Counted from the stretch's first letter, positions 21,738-34,449 are shown. The stretch: 64,000 nt of DNA from Welwitschia mirabilis (GCA_051453625.1 JBOZIK010000001.1:172872859-172936858); one strand, 5' to 3'. Numbers and translations: made by a program. Notes: generated by a model not told the origin, from the letters alone.

Positions 21738-22640
21738 ATTAATCCCTTATTCCTCCTAGTTTTCCATAGTGCTAACTTAACTTTTACTCATTCCATGTTA
21801 ATTTGAATATTTTGGGGTGTTTTTACCCCCAGATTTTGATTTGTATCTAGCAGGCTCACATGTATTTTGCAAGCTAGATTTTATCTACGTTTCTTGTATT
21901 CCTTAGTATTAGGTAGTTTTGCACCCCTATAATTATTTTCAGTTAAAAAACCTCTAACTAGAGTTTTACTGTACTCATAACAAAAGATTAATAATGAAAT
22001 GTTTAATCATAAAAATCTTATTTAATATAGAATTCTTAAGTGTAAAAATGATATATCTTCAATAAATTTATGACTAATTTTTTAAAATTAAGACATTAAA
22101 ATCTTAAAAATTTTATGAAAAATATGTAAAAATAGATGACATACTCCTAACCAAAACTAAACATTATTCTAAATGTGTAATGATAAAAAGTGTTAAAACC
22201 ATTTTGAGAATAAATCCTTTGAAAATCTCAACATGTCCTTTTATTGAAATAAAATATGTAAAGTAATGTAACTAAGGGAAAATTACTTAATGTAAGACAA
22301 TCATTTTTATTTCTTCATAAATATTCTAAGTGAAAAGTTAATCTATAAAAATTATTTATGCCTAATAAAGTTATTTTCCATGAAATAGGTACAAAGTAAA
22401 AGAGTCATGGAGATGGAAAATGAAAAATGTGTTAAAGGACATAATCATAAAACTAATGAATAAATGAGTGAATATACCTAAGTTAATAATCATTATTATG
22501 TTTTGATAGGTTTTTAGTAAATCTTAATATCAACTAATCATAGCATTAATTGACTCACTTATAAGAATTTAAGAAATCATAGAAAATCTTAAGTAGGAAA
22601 GTTAAAAGACAATAAAGGATAAAAGACCTCCAATTCCCAA
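21738..22640 (-). repeat. Shared 3' region D of Athila-like elements (E1 copy)
   Basis: 21920-22400 aligns as reverse complement with 58000-58482 (F element), for example the tract around ttaaaaccattttgag against aaaatggttttaacac, and aagacattaaaat. Both copies end in a purine-rich aggggtg that would be the polypurine tract (minus strand here, at 21921-21928). The sequence beyond it (21738-21920) is unclassified. Confidence 0.6.
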
Positions 22641-23030
22641 CTTTTTATTCCCTTCATTTTCCTTTTCTATTAACATATATGTTTTTTGTTGTAAGCCTTT
22701 AAATCACATCTAGCATCCAATGTTATAAAATTTTTTCCCAATAGAGTTAAGCATGTTGTTTTTATAAAGAAATCTATATTACATTGCCAACAAGAATTTA
22801 TAGCCCAAATACTATTGGTTATATTGTAAGTAGATCTTTAAAGCTTTATTTCCAAGGAGTATTTATGGCCTCATTATAGTTAACTAAACCAATCAAGTAA
22901 TTCACAAGATGTGCATTTGGAAAAGAGATATTATTTTTCTTTTGTTCATTTTCTCATATTCATTTTTCACATACATTATAGCCGTCAATGGCTTATTAGC
23001 CTAATCAAGAAAAATCTTGTTCCTATAAAA
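22640..23030 (-). repeat. Shared 3' region G (E1 copy)
   Basis: Aligns with 37110-37510 downstream of integrase in E2. Landmarks are ttatagcc followed by tagttaactaaacc, then ttattagcctaat. In E2 this block follows the integrase end, so its presence here directly after the protease region indicates an internal deletion in E1. No reading frame is kept. Confidence 0.65.
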
Positions 23031-23848
23031 AAAAGTTTAAATGTAAGGAACACACTATGAGGATAGATTTCATCTTGTTTGACATATTTTATTAAAATTA
23101 AAGACCTTAAGTGATCTTACCTTTAACTATCAAACTCAAGGTAAGCATAAAACTTCCTTAAAAATCCATTAAATAATTAAAAAAAAGTAATCATAACCAG
23201 TACTTAAATGATAATGAGATTTCTTATTATTAATTTTTTAAAATTAAATACCATTAACTTGGGTCTATTACTTTCATTAATTCATAGATTAATAGCTAGG
23301 ATGGATGATTTGTGGATTTAATAAGATGATTTCATAAAATGTCTAGTGTTTAAAAAAGCTTAAGTGGATGGTAAAATAAGTGATAATGCTATGGGATTTT
23401 TATGAGAAAATCATCCTTACGAAAAATTTATGGCATGACTTATTTCAAGATTTTTAGAAAAAGAAAAAAATATTGTGATTATAAGTTAGAGTTACAAAAA
23501 TGAAAATCAAGGAATGGAATAGGATGAAAATAATTTTTAATCTCTTTACACGTAAGTTCAAAAATTTAGATAAAGAATAAGGGATGCAATTAGTAGAGTC
23601 CAAATAAGTCTAATGTGGTTCATCTTATGGCTTTTCTATGCTTTTCTAAAAGATAATATAAAATATCTTTCTTAAAGAGAGGTTTAATAGAGTTATAATG
23701 AATATGTTCTACAATCCTATGTGGTAATTTTAAATCATTGAAAGATTTATTTTCTTGATTAATATTTAATTCAAAATAGGGAAAATGTTTAACTCATAAG
23801 AAAAACATTTAGAGTCATAAATAAAATTAACTTCTTTAGGGTTACCTA
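23031..23848 (-). other. Poorly recognisable post-protease region of E1
   Basis: No clear coding signal. One short stretch on the minus strand near 23640 (LEKHRKAI followed by TTLDL) resembles the start of plant gypsy RT (LKKHKKAIGWT) but is not followed by RT sequence. It is bounded on the right by the N run 23849-24203. Confidence 0.35.
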
Positions 23849-24203
23849 NNNNNNNNNNNNNNNNNNNNNNNNNNNNNNNNNNNNNNNNNNNNNNNNNNNN
23901 NNNNNNNNNNNNNNNNNNNNNNNNNNNNNNNNNNNNNNNNNNNNNNNNNNNNNNNNNNNNNNNNNNNNNNNNNNNNNNNNNNNNNNNNNNNNNNNNNNNN
24001 NNNNNNNNNNNNNNNNNNNNNNNNNNNNNNNNNNNNNNNNNNNNNNNNNNNNNNNNNNNNNNNNNNNNNNNNNNNNNNNNNNNNNNNNNNNNNNNNNNNN
24101 NNNNNNNNNNNNNNNNNNNNNNNNNNNNNNNNNNNNNNNNNNNNNNNNNNNNNNNNNNNNNNNNNNNNNNNNNNNNNNNNNNNNNNNNNNNNNNNNNNNN
24201 NNN
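23849..24203. other. Assembly gap, 355 N
   Basis: Unknown bases within the protease end of E1. The flanks are not duplicated, so this gap may be genuine, unlike those at 7993, 8487, 38048 and 46506. Confidence 0.9.
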
Positions 24204-24601
24204 TTTCTCATATTGAGGATATTTAAATTCAAAATCATGTTTTGAAATGATATTTTTATTTAATCATTTCTACAATTAATGAGAGCATTAAGTGCCATAA
24301 GGAAGGTCTTGCTAAAATGATAAGTATTATATTATGTTTAATTGTTTTCATCTCTAAAACAATGAAGTCTACTAGGAAAGAGTAGTTATCTACTTAGATA
24401 TCACATCTTTAACTATTTCTAATGGTGACTTTATAGAGAATTTATGACTATATTTTAGTTATTTTAAGATTAGTTAAACAAGATACTTATATACATAATA
24501 GAGTAGAATGTTCACACTTGATCCAAAGTACAACAAGGCTTGATTAATGTTTTTATTTCTAATTGTAATGACTATTATTAGGTAATCTAGATCTTGGTAC
24601 T
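24204..24601 (-). pseudogene. Gypsy aspartic protease relic of E1
   Basis: The minus strand reads KYQDLDYLIIVITI, then NQALLYFGSSVNILLYYVYKYL, then ILARPSLM, ALNALINCRND and NMILNLNILNM, the usual protease order in Athila-type elements. The catalytic Asp of D-F-G-S-S is Tyr (codon on plus strand 24528-24530), so the enzyme is dead even apart from the stops. Confidence 0.78.
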
Positions 24602-24959
24602 TAGATGAAAATTTGTTTGAATAATCACACTTGTTTATTGGGGTAAGAAGGCTTTAATTTTTACAATTATGCATTTCTTTAATGTGCACATATCCTTAAG
24701 GACTTTTGTATATTAAGGAACCTTTTTAATTACTTCTGAAATAGGCATGTTGATTTTGAATTATTTAAAAATTTCGTTCCTCAATGTTCTCCTTTCTAAG
24801 ATGTTGTTAAAAAGGTAAATATTCTCGATAATAATGCAAAGATTTTTCTAAGTCCTCTATTATTTTCTTATTTAATGCTTGGGAAAGGGTAAATGTTCTT
24901 TATAAGATGTTGTGGGCAAATGTGTGTCCTCGATCTTTTCTTTTCCTTCATCTTTAGAT

Positions 24960-26583
24960 TGACTCTGATTTAGTTCTTGATTTATCTCTATGCCACTTTA
25001 AAAGTGAATAGCCTTTATTTTTTTCTATTTGGCTTGATTCTCCTTCTATGAGCCTAATTCCTTTTAGATTTGATTATGAGACCATGGGAAGTTACCTATT
25101 TATCTTTGGTTTAAGATTGAGAGAATTTAGGTTTAGGCTTATTAGACTGGGTAAATAACTTAAGTGATGGATTAAGTATTTGTTCAAGGTTATTTAATGA
25201 GGAGGAATGTTGTTTAAGGATTATTTCATGGCCATAATTGATTTGGACTTGGTTTTTCATGAATTTTCTTATTAATTCCTTAAAAGGTATAGATTAAGAT
25301 GGTTTTTAATAATTAGATGAAAAAGGATAAGAGGATGTTGAGAAAAATGGATTTCTTGGTTGGTTAATCTGATTTTGATTATAGCAATTACCTGTTTCTA
25401 AGAAAATTTGGGTGATTCCTCCACCTAGGGTAGTAGGTATTAGAATAAGGGTCATTCTTTGGTTTTGCCACTAGTGTCCTACCACCTTAACTTATTTATT
25501 TACAGTATGTTGAAGTAAGAAAATGAATGGATATTTAGCTATTTTATGGACATTTATATGAAAAATTAATCATTTAGATTTGGGAGGCAAGGGTAAAGGT
25601 GAGTGATAATGATTCTAGTCTTTGTGTTAACTCATTTATTTTATTAGCAACTTCAAAATTTTTAGGTACTTTGAATACACTTGTGGACCTAATATAATGA
25701 TGAGATATAAATGGTTCCCTTGCTTTTTGTAGTTTTTAGAGCTCTCAATTACAATTTTAAGATAACCCCAAACTTTATCTAAGGGTATGCTAAGAAAATT
25801 TTTCCTACTCATCATCTCAAATAGTTGACTATTATTTGTGGATAACCCATTGTAAAAGAAACTTATTTTCTTTCCTAGCTCAAATAGATGTTGTGGGCAT
25901 TTTTTTAACAAGTTCTTAAATCTTTATAAGGATTAGAAAAATTCTCATAATTCTTTTTTTGATATTTTATTATCTTACTTCTCAAGGTATTTGTATTATG
26001 ATTAGGAAAAAAATGTTGATATGAGGGTTTTATTTAGATTAAACCATGACTTTATAGACAAGATATTGGGAATATAGAGCCATTATTTCATCTTCTCTTT
26101 TAAAGAAAATAGGAAATAAATAAGTTTAAGGGCATCAAATATATTTGAATATTGAGGTACAGTTGATAATAGACAGTCAAATTCCTTAAGATGCAAGTAT
26201 GGGTCCTCATATTCTAAACCATGGAAGTGAGGTAAAAGTTGGATGATAAATGGCTTGAACTATAACCTTTGATTTATGGCTGATTTTATTATACATGAAA
26301 GTATTCCTAAGCCTTATAGCTAAAGGTAATCATGAAGGGTTTACTTAGGTGGATTATTGGCTATATTATCTTATTTTTTAACTGATTCTTAGGTAAGGTA
26401 GAAGGTAGTTAATTAGTCTATTACATTCTAGTTTGATGCTGATCCATTAAAGAAAAACTAAAAAATATCTTGTGCATTTGGATTTTATTGTTGTTAAGAT
26501 GAAAAAGCTTTTTCTCTTTAAGTATCATCATCAAATTTCTTATCTTATGAGTTTTGCTATTCTTCTTTGCTAATAGAGTCCAT
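24960..26583 (-). pseudogene. Athila-like gag relic of E1
   Basis: ATG at 26581-26583 (MDSISKEE). The frame passes TLHDYL, IIQLLPHFHGLEYEDPYLHL (about 26240-26179) and LFSLKEKMK-WLY. It then reads KKCPQHLFELGKKISFFYNG (25911 downward) and ends with the NTYYPRWRNHPNFS box near 25440-25385. This is the full order of the gag core of Athila-type Ty3/gypsy elements. Stops are mostly at Gln or Trp positions. The 91-codon open part at 25636-25911 is the best-kept piece. Confidence 0.8.
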
Positions 26584-27293
26584 ATTAAAAGGATTTATAA
26601 TGAATTTACTTGAGGCATGTGAGTTTTAAAATAAGTTTTATAAATTCTAGGAAGGTCTTACACAAAGCCTAAAAAATAGAAGATTTTACACATTTTAATA
26701 GAGGTTTTAAGAAAAATTTTAGAGTCTTCTACTTAGAAATACTAGTGGTAATAGTAAGGAAAGGTGGTATCACTAGTTAAAATGCAAGTTTTAGGTTTAG
26801 AAAAAACATATTTATCCATATAAATCTTATCTATCATTCAACATAACAGGGTTATGGAAAACGGTAATAAAAATAAAAAATAATAGTGCACATGAAACCA
26901 ATCTTACAAAAATTAGATCATAAAATTCTTTTAAGAATTTTAATATTTTACAATAGGGAATTCACAAAAATACATAGAACAAAAAATTTGAAACTAAGTT
27001 AAAAATGCAGAATAAGAAAGAAAACATGTAAAGGATATAACCACACATAAATCAAGTTAGAGTAGAAACTAAAAAGCAAAATTAAAACTAGCATAGTTTA
27101 GTATCACTGAAAATAACTAGTACTAACCACTAGAAGGAAAATAAGGAAAACAAAACGTAAAAGAAAAAGAAAAAGGATTAGTTTATGTATCACTAGAGTG
27201 AACTAGTACCCACCACTTAGAAAACAAAAACTAGCTAAAAAACTTATAAAAAAGTAAAGTTTTTACTCTTTTTGAGGAGCTAATATCTCATTA
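26584..27293 (-). other. 5' leader of E1 with a duplicated segment
   Basis: Non-coding leader between primer site and gag. Two copies of a unit of about 50 bp (atcactgaaaataactagta and atcactagagtgaactagta, each followed by an accact-agaa box) lie at about 27097-27160 and 27181-27232. No ORF is supported. Confidence 0.55.
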
Positions 27294-27313
27294 TCCCTAG
27301 CAACAGTGCCAAA
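27294..27313 (-). promoter_or_regulatory. tRNA-Asp-type primer-binding site of E1
   Basis: The minus strand reads ttggcactgttgctaggga. This differs from TTGGCGCCGTTGCCGGGGA mainly by C-to-T/G-to-A changes. It sets the orientation of E1 and places its 5' LTR to the right of 27313. Confidence 0.75.
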
Positions 27314-30300
27314 ATCTTATTCATTTTAGTACATGAATTAGATTAAAAATAAGTAAAAAGCTAATATCATTTTTTCATAGGGATATCCGGGATTGGCTTA
27401 ATAGAATTACATAAGTCTCACTTAACTTGAAAGTTACAATTAAAAGAAATTAAAAAAAGAAGAGAGTTAAGAGATGTTTTATAATATCTATAGTTAATAA
27501 AGGCCATAAAGACTTTAGTAGGTATAATGTTTCTAAAATGTGGGATGTTTTAGTAATTATAGTATTTTAAGAAGTAGATAAAATTTCCTCAGGTTGGAAT
27601 TATACTATTCCTTAATCTTCATAACTCTTGTGAGTTTATCCACTTTGAGGTAGGTTCTTGTTTTGAGGATGCTTTCAAGATTAATTATTCCTTACATAAT
27701 ATTTAAATTTCTTTGCTATGAGGCTTAGAGTTTTTAATTAAAGAAGTAAATGATATGCTTTCTCTACTTTAGAGGCATGTGATTACAATTAGAGGCTAGG
27801 TTAGGGGTTAGGGTAAGTTTAAACATGTTCCATTTAAATCAATAATTATAGTTTTTATTTGTTTTCTTGAATGAATTATTCTAAAGTATTAATATTTGAT
27901 GACTAAAATAGAAAAAGGACTATTGTGATTATGAATTACTACATTTTGTATTAACTGTGATATAGAAGGCTATGAAGGAAAGGATTTTTATAAATTACTA
28001 GCTACTTATTTGCAACAGTAAGAATTATGTTATATTCTTCTTGTTTTCATTGATGTCCTAATTAATATGTTTTAAGTTGAAGTAATCTTTAGTGTAATAA
28101 CCTTGATTTTGTGATACTCATAGGACTTTAACTCATTATAACCATTTGATTTTTATGCATTAGGATCTTAAAGTTAATTAGAGGTAATTGATTTACCTCC
28201 TTATTTAATAAAAACTTGTTTTGATCATAATTTAAAATTATTTATGTTCAGTATTAAATTTTTTATGATTAGTATAAGTTTTATGCTTATTGAGGATTTT
28301 TTATTGGTTGAGAAGGTGGATATTATGATTTTTCCAAGACTAGTTGAAAAGAAAAAGTATGTGGAGGAATAGAAGCTTGAGATAACATTTGTGGAGTTAT
28401 TGGATTACTCATTAGTTAAGGGTGGTAAGTTGGTTAAAAATATCAATTAATAATCATGACATTCTTTATATTATTTTCTTTTCTATGATTTCAATTATTT
28501 TTTTCAGCATGATAGTCGATTTAAATTTTTTGAATGATTATACCCTTTATTGTTTAAAGATATATCATATGCATGTTTGATAAATAGATATGCCATATTA
28601 AAATTTGTGATAGAGGTTTTTAGTTGCAAGGTAGTAATAAACAATCATCATGCATATTCTTATATCATTTTTACTAAATCATTATTACATCATGGTTAGA
28701 GTATCTAACATTATACATTTCAAGATGTTTATCAAGTAATGTTAAATGAATATTTCTAGTAATTATTTTAGACTTGTGATTAAATGGATAGGTATGTAAT
28801 GGCATCATTCAAGTGCTTATCATTTTAAGGGTCTATAAAATAAGTGATATACTATTTTTCTTTTTATGTTGTACATGTGACATGCATATCTATAATTTTT
28901 AACATGCATATGGAGTTTTTTACATTTATGAATTTTTCAAAGTCTGGTATTTTATTAGGTGAGATAGTTTTTAAGGGTTAAAAGGATGAAATGGTATCTT
29001 ATCAAAGTTCATGATAAGATATATCTTTTTATTCTAGAGACACTATTTTACATCATTGATAGCTTTCCAAATCATGTTAAACTCATTCGGTTATATTTGA
29101 GGTTTTTCCTTTCTAGGTTGATCTTCATCTTTAAATAGTTAAAGAGTTCATCATCGATAAGAGAATTTCATTTTGATTTTTTCTCATCTGTTGTATTATG
29201 TTTGGATTATTTATTGGTCATTTTTATTTGAAACAGTTCAAGAAAATGATATTCAAACTTCTATCATATCATTAGATTATTTTTTAGAATGTCTAAAATC
29301 AGGTACATCTAGGCATCATCATTATCAAAACCATCTTTTATGTATGCCCTATTGCTAATTTTTCTAACTTTATTTCTACCTTGATTTTCATGTGTATTAT
29401 ATTTTTTTTATTACATGCCATTAGATAAGATTTAAACTAAGTTTTCTAGTAACTAGTCACTTTGTTCTTAAAGTTAGGTTACCTAGAGTAGGCTTCTAGA
29501 GTGGTCTATACTCAAGTATAAAATAAAATTGTTTAGTGAAAGGTTAAATAGTTCTTATTAAACAAGTTATTTGTACTCTTCTTTAGAAAGATAATAAGGT
29601 CTTCATCAAGTGCCTAAGGGCATAGAGGGTATAGTTCTATAAGAACAAAGCTCACACTTCTTATAGCACCAAAACTCTTCAAAACTTGTTTTGAAACATT
29701 AAATTTATGTTGAGTTCTAGATATTCTTATTTAAATATATTTTATGTCAATATTGCATGATGATTTCAATTGATTATGTTATAAGGTTAAAAGTTTAAAG
29801 CTATCCTCCTAGTATTAAAATAATTATTATTATTTTTTAATATTTTGTAAAATGTAGATTTATTTCTTAAGATTCATTGAAATGAAAATTCATATTACAG
29901 GATTTCATAATAAGGAAAGACTTTTTATATTTTTAAACATTTCTAAAGTTCTAAATTAATGGTCTTAACTTAAAAAAATTCAATGCTACAATAAGAAAAT
30001 ATCAAGATGTATATCTAATCCTACATTACTCAAATCTTAACATAACTAAAAAAATGGTATTTGAGATAAATTGAGACCCTAGAAAATAAAAAAAATAAGA
30101 TTCATGTATTTTATTATTAAATAAATAAAACCTAGATGAGTGATTTTTTAAAAATTAAAAAATAAAAAAAATAACATAGGTTTACAAAATACACGTTGAT
30201 AATGGTTTTCACAAAATAAAAGGTGATATGCAAGTGGATTGTTTTGACGAAGTGGATAAGAATTTTCAATGGTGTTTTCTTTTCATTTTATCTTTTAAAA

Positions 30301-30812
30301 CTTTTTTTGAAATATAGTAGTAGATTACTAATAATCATTCTAAAATTATAAATGATTTAAACTTTACAATGCAACACTGGCAATGTTAAAATAAAAAATT
30401 AATGTAAAATCATATGATCTCTTTCTTATTTTTCCAACTTTATGGACTTATTTTTCATGGATATCTAGTTTGAGACATCCCCTTTATGAACACCCAATCT
30501 TTGTTGTAATTTCTCCTTAATAATGGTCATTAGTGCCTTTTCTAAGTATCTCAAATGCTTTTTTTATATTCTTAAAAATCCTCTCTTTTTAATTTCTGTG
30601 TCTTCTCTCTTCTACTTATTTATTGTGATCCATTTGTAATCCCTTTTATCTAATCTCTCTCTGCTATAAGTTTTACCTTCTTTCTTTTACTACATCTTAT
30701 GAGTTTTACCTCTTGAATGCTACATCTCTTTTTAGCTTAGTCATACTCTCTAATCTACTCCTTAGATGCTTCCTTTATTCTTATTATCATGGATCTTTTG
30801 TGATTGAAGGTC
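27314..30812. other. No recognisable gene; expected 5' LTR of E1 and beyond
   Basis: The 5' LTR of E1 should begin at 27314, but no matching 3' copy was recognised in the window, so it is not delimited. The rest is AT-rich sequence with scattered stops in all frames. No transposon domain, RNA gene or repeat array is seen. Confidence 0.45.
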
Positions 30813-30813
30813 C

Positions 30814-31246
30814 TAAACTCTTTTTAGTCAGAATTTTTTTAACCTCAATTCTTCTTACCAAGGGGAAATTAGCTTCTCTTATGCAACATGCTCTTCTCAT
30901 CTTGTAGATTGATGCCTCTTCTTTTGATGTAGCAAATCTCATTCACCTTTTTATTAAATGTTCTTGTGTTCTTTTTGGTGATGCCTCCTTCTCCACTTTC
31001 CTGTGATTGCATATTGTATCTCTTTTATATTTTTTATTACTTCTTTTTTTTGATATCAAATTAAGTTCATTTATCTTATTTTACTAATTAACATCATGTA
31101 ATATAAACTAATCAAATTTATTTAATTTCTTTATATGAATGTACTTTCATAATAATGATAATAATAGTAGCCATATCGAGTATTGCAAGTAACAAAAAAT
31201 TAATTATGATTTCAGTGCACACAGAGAATGAAGAGTTCCTAAATAT
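30814..31246 (+). repeat. Direct repeat R, left copy
   Basis: About 430 bp matching 32512-32924 in the same orientation. Landmarks are taaactctttttagt at the start, gttctttttngtaatgcc, atgtactttcata, and gagaatgaagagttcctaaa at the end. The identity is old. The copies lie immediately outside the two ends of the TRIM-like element. Confidence 0.7.
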
Positions 31247-31252
31247 CTTTTT

Positions 31253-31721
31253 TAGAATAATCTAGAAATATGAAGAATAATTATTGGTGAAAGAATAATA
31301 TCGAAGATAATGTTTTTAATTATGATTATAACTTCCTATTTGAAATGGCCTTTATAACACATTTTTATTATAAATCCTTACTTCTTTAATGGATATGTTA
31401 AAAATTATCCCAAGGTAGTTGAAATATTTTGGAATAGGGGACAAATATGGAGAGATGTCTAGGTTAATTAAATTTAAGATTATATTTAAGGATTTATTAC
31501 TTGTTGATGAAGAAATATCATGTATAAGTTGAAATAAAAGGTTAATGAAAAGGCATTTCTTGCTCATTTGCCCTAGCTTAGCAAGTGACTGGGAACTACT
31601 TTGCTCTTCTTATCTTTTAATATAATGGCTTTTGATGTTTCAATTTAATAAACCCTTATCTATATCTTTCTATAATGTTTTCTCTACTGCGTGACTCTAT
31701 AGCAACTTTCTTTTGGCTGCA
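31253..31721 (+). repeat. Left LTR of TRIM
   Basis: Aligns with 32060-32510. It ends gctgca, six bases before the primer-binding site. Confidence 0.7.
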
Positions 31722-31726
31722 TAAAA

Positions 31727-31740
31727 TAGTATTAGAGCTA
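31727..31740 (+). promoter_or_regulatory. tRNA-Met primer-binding site of TRIM
   Basis: tagtattagagcta is TGGTATCAGAGCTA with two transitions. It is followed by a purine-rich stretch as in copia elements. Confidence 0.7.
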
Positions 31741-32059
31741 GAAAAGATCCTGTGGAAGAAAGCTAAGTGATAAATACCTACTTAAGGAAAGTAAACTTTT
31801 GTAGCTCAGAGAGATAGTAGAGAGAAAGGCCATAAAATCATAAAATTCATCTTGTACCTATTGGCATGAAGATCATCGAAGATAGACTAGCGACAAGGGA
31901 TCTAGTATGATGTAAAGGATCTAGTAAGATGTAAGAAAAGACTACCTTAAAGTAGATGATTATGCTATTTCTATGGTATGATTTCTTTTTCTAGTGGATA
32001 TTTGTTTTCTCAAGGATGAACTTTCTTTCAAAAAAGGACATTTAATGCAAGATCATTCA

Positions 32060-32510
32060 TGGAATAATCTAGAAATATGATATGATTACTAGTGGAAGAA
32101 GAACTTATAAAACAATGTTTTTAATTGCTATTATAAGTTTGTTTTTGTATTAGCCTTTGTAATACTTTTTTATTATAGATCCTTTAATGCAATGTTAAAA
32201 ATTAGCTTAATATGATTGGAATCTTCTAGAATAGGGGCTAAATATGGAGAGATTTTAGGTTCATTAAATCTAGGGTTATGATTTAATTACTTATTGATGA
32301 AGAAAGATCATATATAAATTGAAATAAAAGGTTAACAAAAAGGCATTAACTACTCATTTGCCTTGGCTTAGAAAGGGACTGGGAATTACTTTGTTTTCTT
32401 ATCTTTTGCTATAATGGCTTTTAACATTTTAATTTAATACACCCTTATGTATATCTTTATATAATGTTTAGTCCACTATGTGACTTTATATTAGCTTTAT
32501 TTTAGCTATG
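32060..32510 (+). repeat. Right LTR of TRIM
   Basis: Starts tggaataatctag after a short A/G-rich tract (aaaaaaggaca). It ends next to the right copy of repeat R. Confidence 0.68.
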
Positions 32511-32511
32511 T

Positions 32512-32924
32512 TAAACTCTTTTTAGTTAATTTTTTAATTCTTTTTAACCTCAGTTATCCTTTCTAATGAAACATCAACTTCTCTTATGTAATATGCTCTC
32601 TTAACTTTGATTTAGTAGATCTTATTTACTTTTTGATTAAATTTCCTTATGTTCTTTTTAGTAATGCCCCTTTCTCTGCTTTCTTGTAGTTGTATATTAG
32701 TTCTCTTTCATATTTTTTATTACTTATTTTTTTCTTTTGCTAACAAATGAAGTTACTTTGGCTTATTTGATTGACTAACAACATGTAATACACACTGATA
32801 AAATTCATTTAATTTTTTTATCTAAATGTACTTTCATAACAATGATAACAATAGCAACCATATTAAATGTTACAAAAAAAATTATGATTTGAGTAGATAC
32901 AGAGAATGAAGAGTTCCTAAATAT
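32512..32924 (+). repeat. Direct repeat R, right copy
   Basis: Matches 30814-31246. The TRIM sits exactly between the end of the left copy and the start of the right copy, so either R was a tandem pair and TRIM hit the junction, or the R copies are LTRs of another small element with TRIM inside. Confidence 0.68.
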
Positions 32925-34449
32925 GTTCATTCTTTACAACTGTGAAAATCATGATTTAATTCACATAACCATTACAGCAATATAGTTTGTTTTAGTAAAT
33001 CAAGTAAAGAAGAAATGTCAGTAGATCCATGATTTGAGGTAGAAATTAGGAGATACCTAATTCAATGATGTAGAAAAAGGTAAATAAGAGTTGGCAAAGA
33101 AATACCTAGCATACAGAAAGCTCTTGAGATCTAGTAGCTTTGCTTATAGGACTCTATAATAATTGGCATTTGTTATGAAGGTGTTTTTGAGAAATTCACT
33201 TCTTTTGTAGAATTTACTAGAGTACTTTATTTAGAGAAACCTTATTTTGAGCTATTGCTAGGCACAAATACTATTATAATAAGGTTGAATCTATTCTACT
33301 CTTTTAGTAAAAGATATAATTTCCTAGAGGTGTACTTGCATTTAAAGAAGATAGTCATTCTTTTATTTGAACATGTATGTATAAGGCCTATGTTAATAGT
33401 CTTTATCTATGCATCCCAAGAGTCTCCTTAAAAATTGCAGCTTATTTGTATGTCTAAATTCAATTTTGATTTCTTTTCAACTTGTCATTAATGAAAGTGT
33501 TTATGTTACTCATTCATATGTCTATCTCCTAATCTAAAAGGTTGACTGATAGACATACAAGTGTAATCATAAGATTTCTTTTTAGATGTTATGATTCAGT
33601 TATCAATAGAGATGTTACTTAAAATATGTTCCCTTGTTTTATATGCTAAATGAGATGCACTTAAACTATGTTATTTAATCTTATAATTTTCATTTATATT
33701 AAATGAATTTAATGAATATTTGTTGTGTAAAAATACTCCACATGATTATTAACTAAAGTATAATCATCATGGGATAATTTATTACTGCTAGATGTACAAT
33801 AATTATTTCTTAAAGGAGATGAAATCTTTGAATGACTATGATGATTATTTTCATTGGATATTTTCAATGATTGATTTAAAAGGAATGAGAAATAACTAAA
33901 AGTGGAATATCTATAAAAATGTATTGTAAAGAAATTTTATCATTTAGCTTGAAAGGTATTTATATCTTAAATATTACAAGGGAGATTTTGAGAGCTACCT
34001 AGTGTAAAAGGTCATGTAATGCTTTAACAAACCTTTAAAATAATTTGAAAAATCTATTGTCAGATCAATGTTATGATTTATTATTTTTAGTGTAACTATA
34101 GTTGTATTCTCTTATTATCCATATGAAAGTGATTCATTAATCCCTTAGACTGTGCCTAGCTTTCCATTTATAACATTTAATGCATTAAATGGAAAAAATT
34201 TTTAAAGTATTAATATTAAGGAATAATAATCATGAATTCATTAGAAGAGTGTTTTCAAGGAAATATAATATATAGGAAAAGGAATTTAGGAAATAAAAAA
34301 ACTAAAACTTAAGGTAACATACTTTAGGAAAAATTATGAGTTAGAAGATGTAAAAGGAATAAGGGGATATAGGATAAAAAATGGAGGACAAAAAGGAGAC
34401 AAGAATATGACATGATATCATACATGATAGAATGGATATTAGGGTAGAT
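32925..34449. other. No recognisable feature
   Basis: AT-rich sequence with no transposon domain, RNA gene or clear repeat. A 10-bp perfect inverted repeat (33517-33526 and 33548-33557, tatgtctatc) is the only local structure noted. Confidence 0.45.

Larger units (their letters stand above)
21738..27313 (-). mobile_element. Athila-like Ty3/gypsy element E1 (deletion derivative)
   Basis: Minus-strand element read from a primer-binding site (27294-27313) through leader, gag (26583 downward) and protease (24601-24204) to a 3' region (22640-21738) shared with the related elements E2 and F. RT, RNase H and integrase, present in E2, are not found between 24204 and 22640. A 355-N run (23849-24203) hides part of this. 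The two LTRs could not be paired, so the true ends are not fixed; copia A probably lies inside or beside its 3' end. Confidence 0.65.
31253..32510 (+). mobile_element. TRIM-like miniature LTR element
   Basis: Two direct repeats of about 450-470 bp (31253-31721 and 32060-32510; landmarks gaataatctagaaatatga, tatggagaga, ttgaaataaaaggtta, gactgggaa) enclose only about 340 bp. A Met-tRNA primer-binding site tagtattagagcta follows the left LTR at 31727-31740. The interior has no gag or pol. This is the structure of a terminal-repeat retrotransposon in miniature. The right LTR may begin 18 bp earlier (32042), in which case the left one is truncated. Confidence 0.72.

Noticed and set aside
23600-23660. 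RT start in E1 (LEKHRKAI segment)
   Set aside because: The resemblance is limited to a few residues and the expected RT motifs do not follow; kept only as a remark.
27793-27815. Short telomere-like run (aggttaggggttagggtaag)
   Set aside because: Only two or three imperfect units; not enough for an interstitial telomere repeat.
33517-33557. 10-bp inverted repeat with 21-base loop
   Set aside because: Short arms in AT-rich DNA, no context and no other copy; likely chance.
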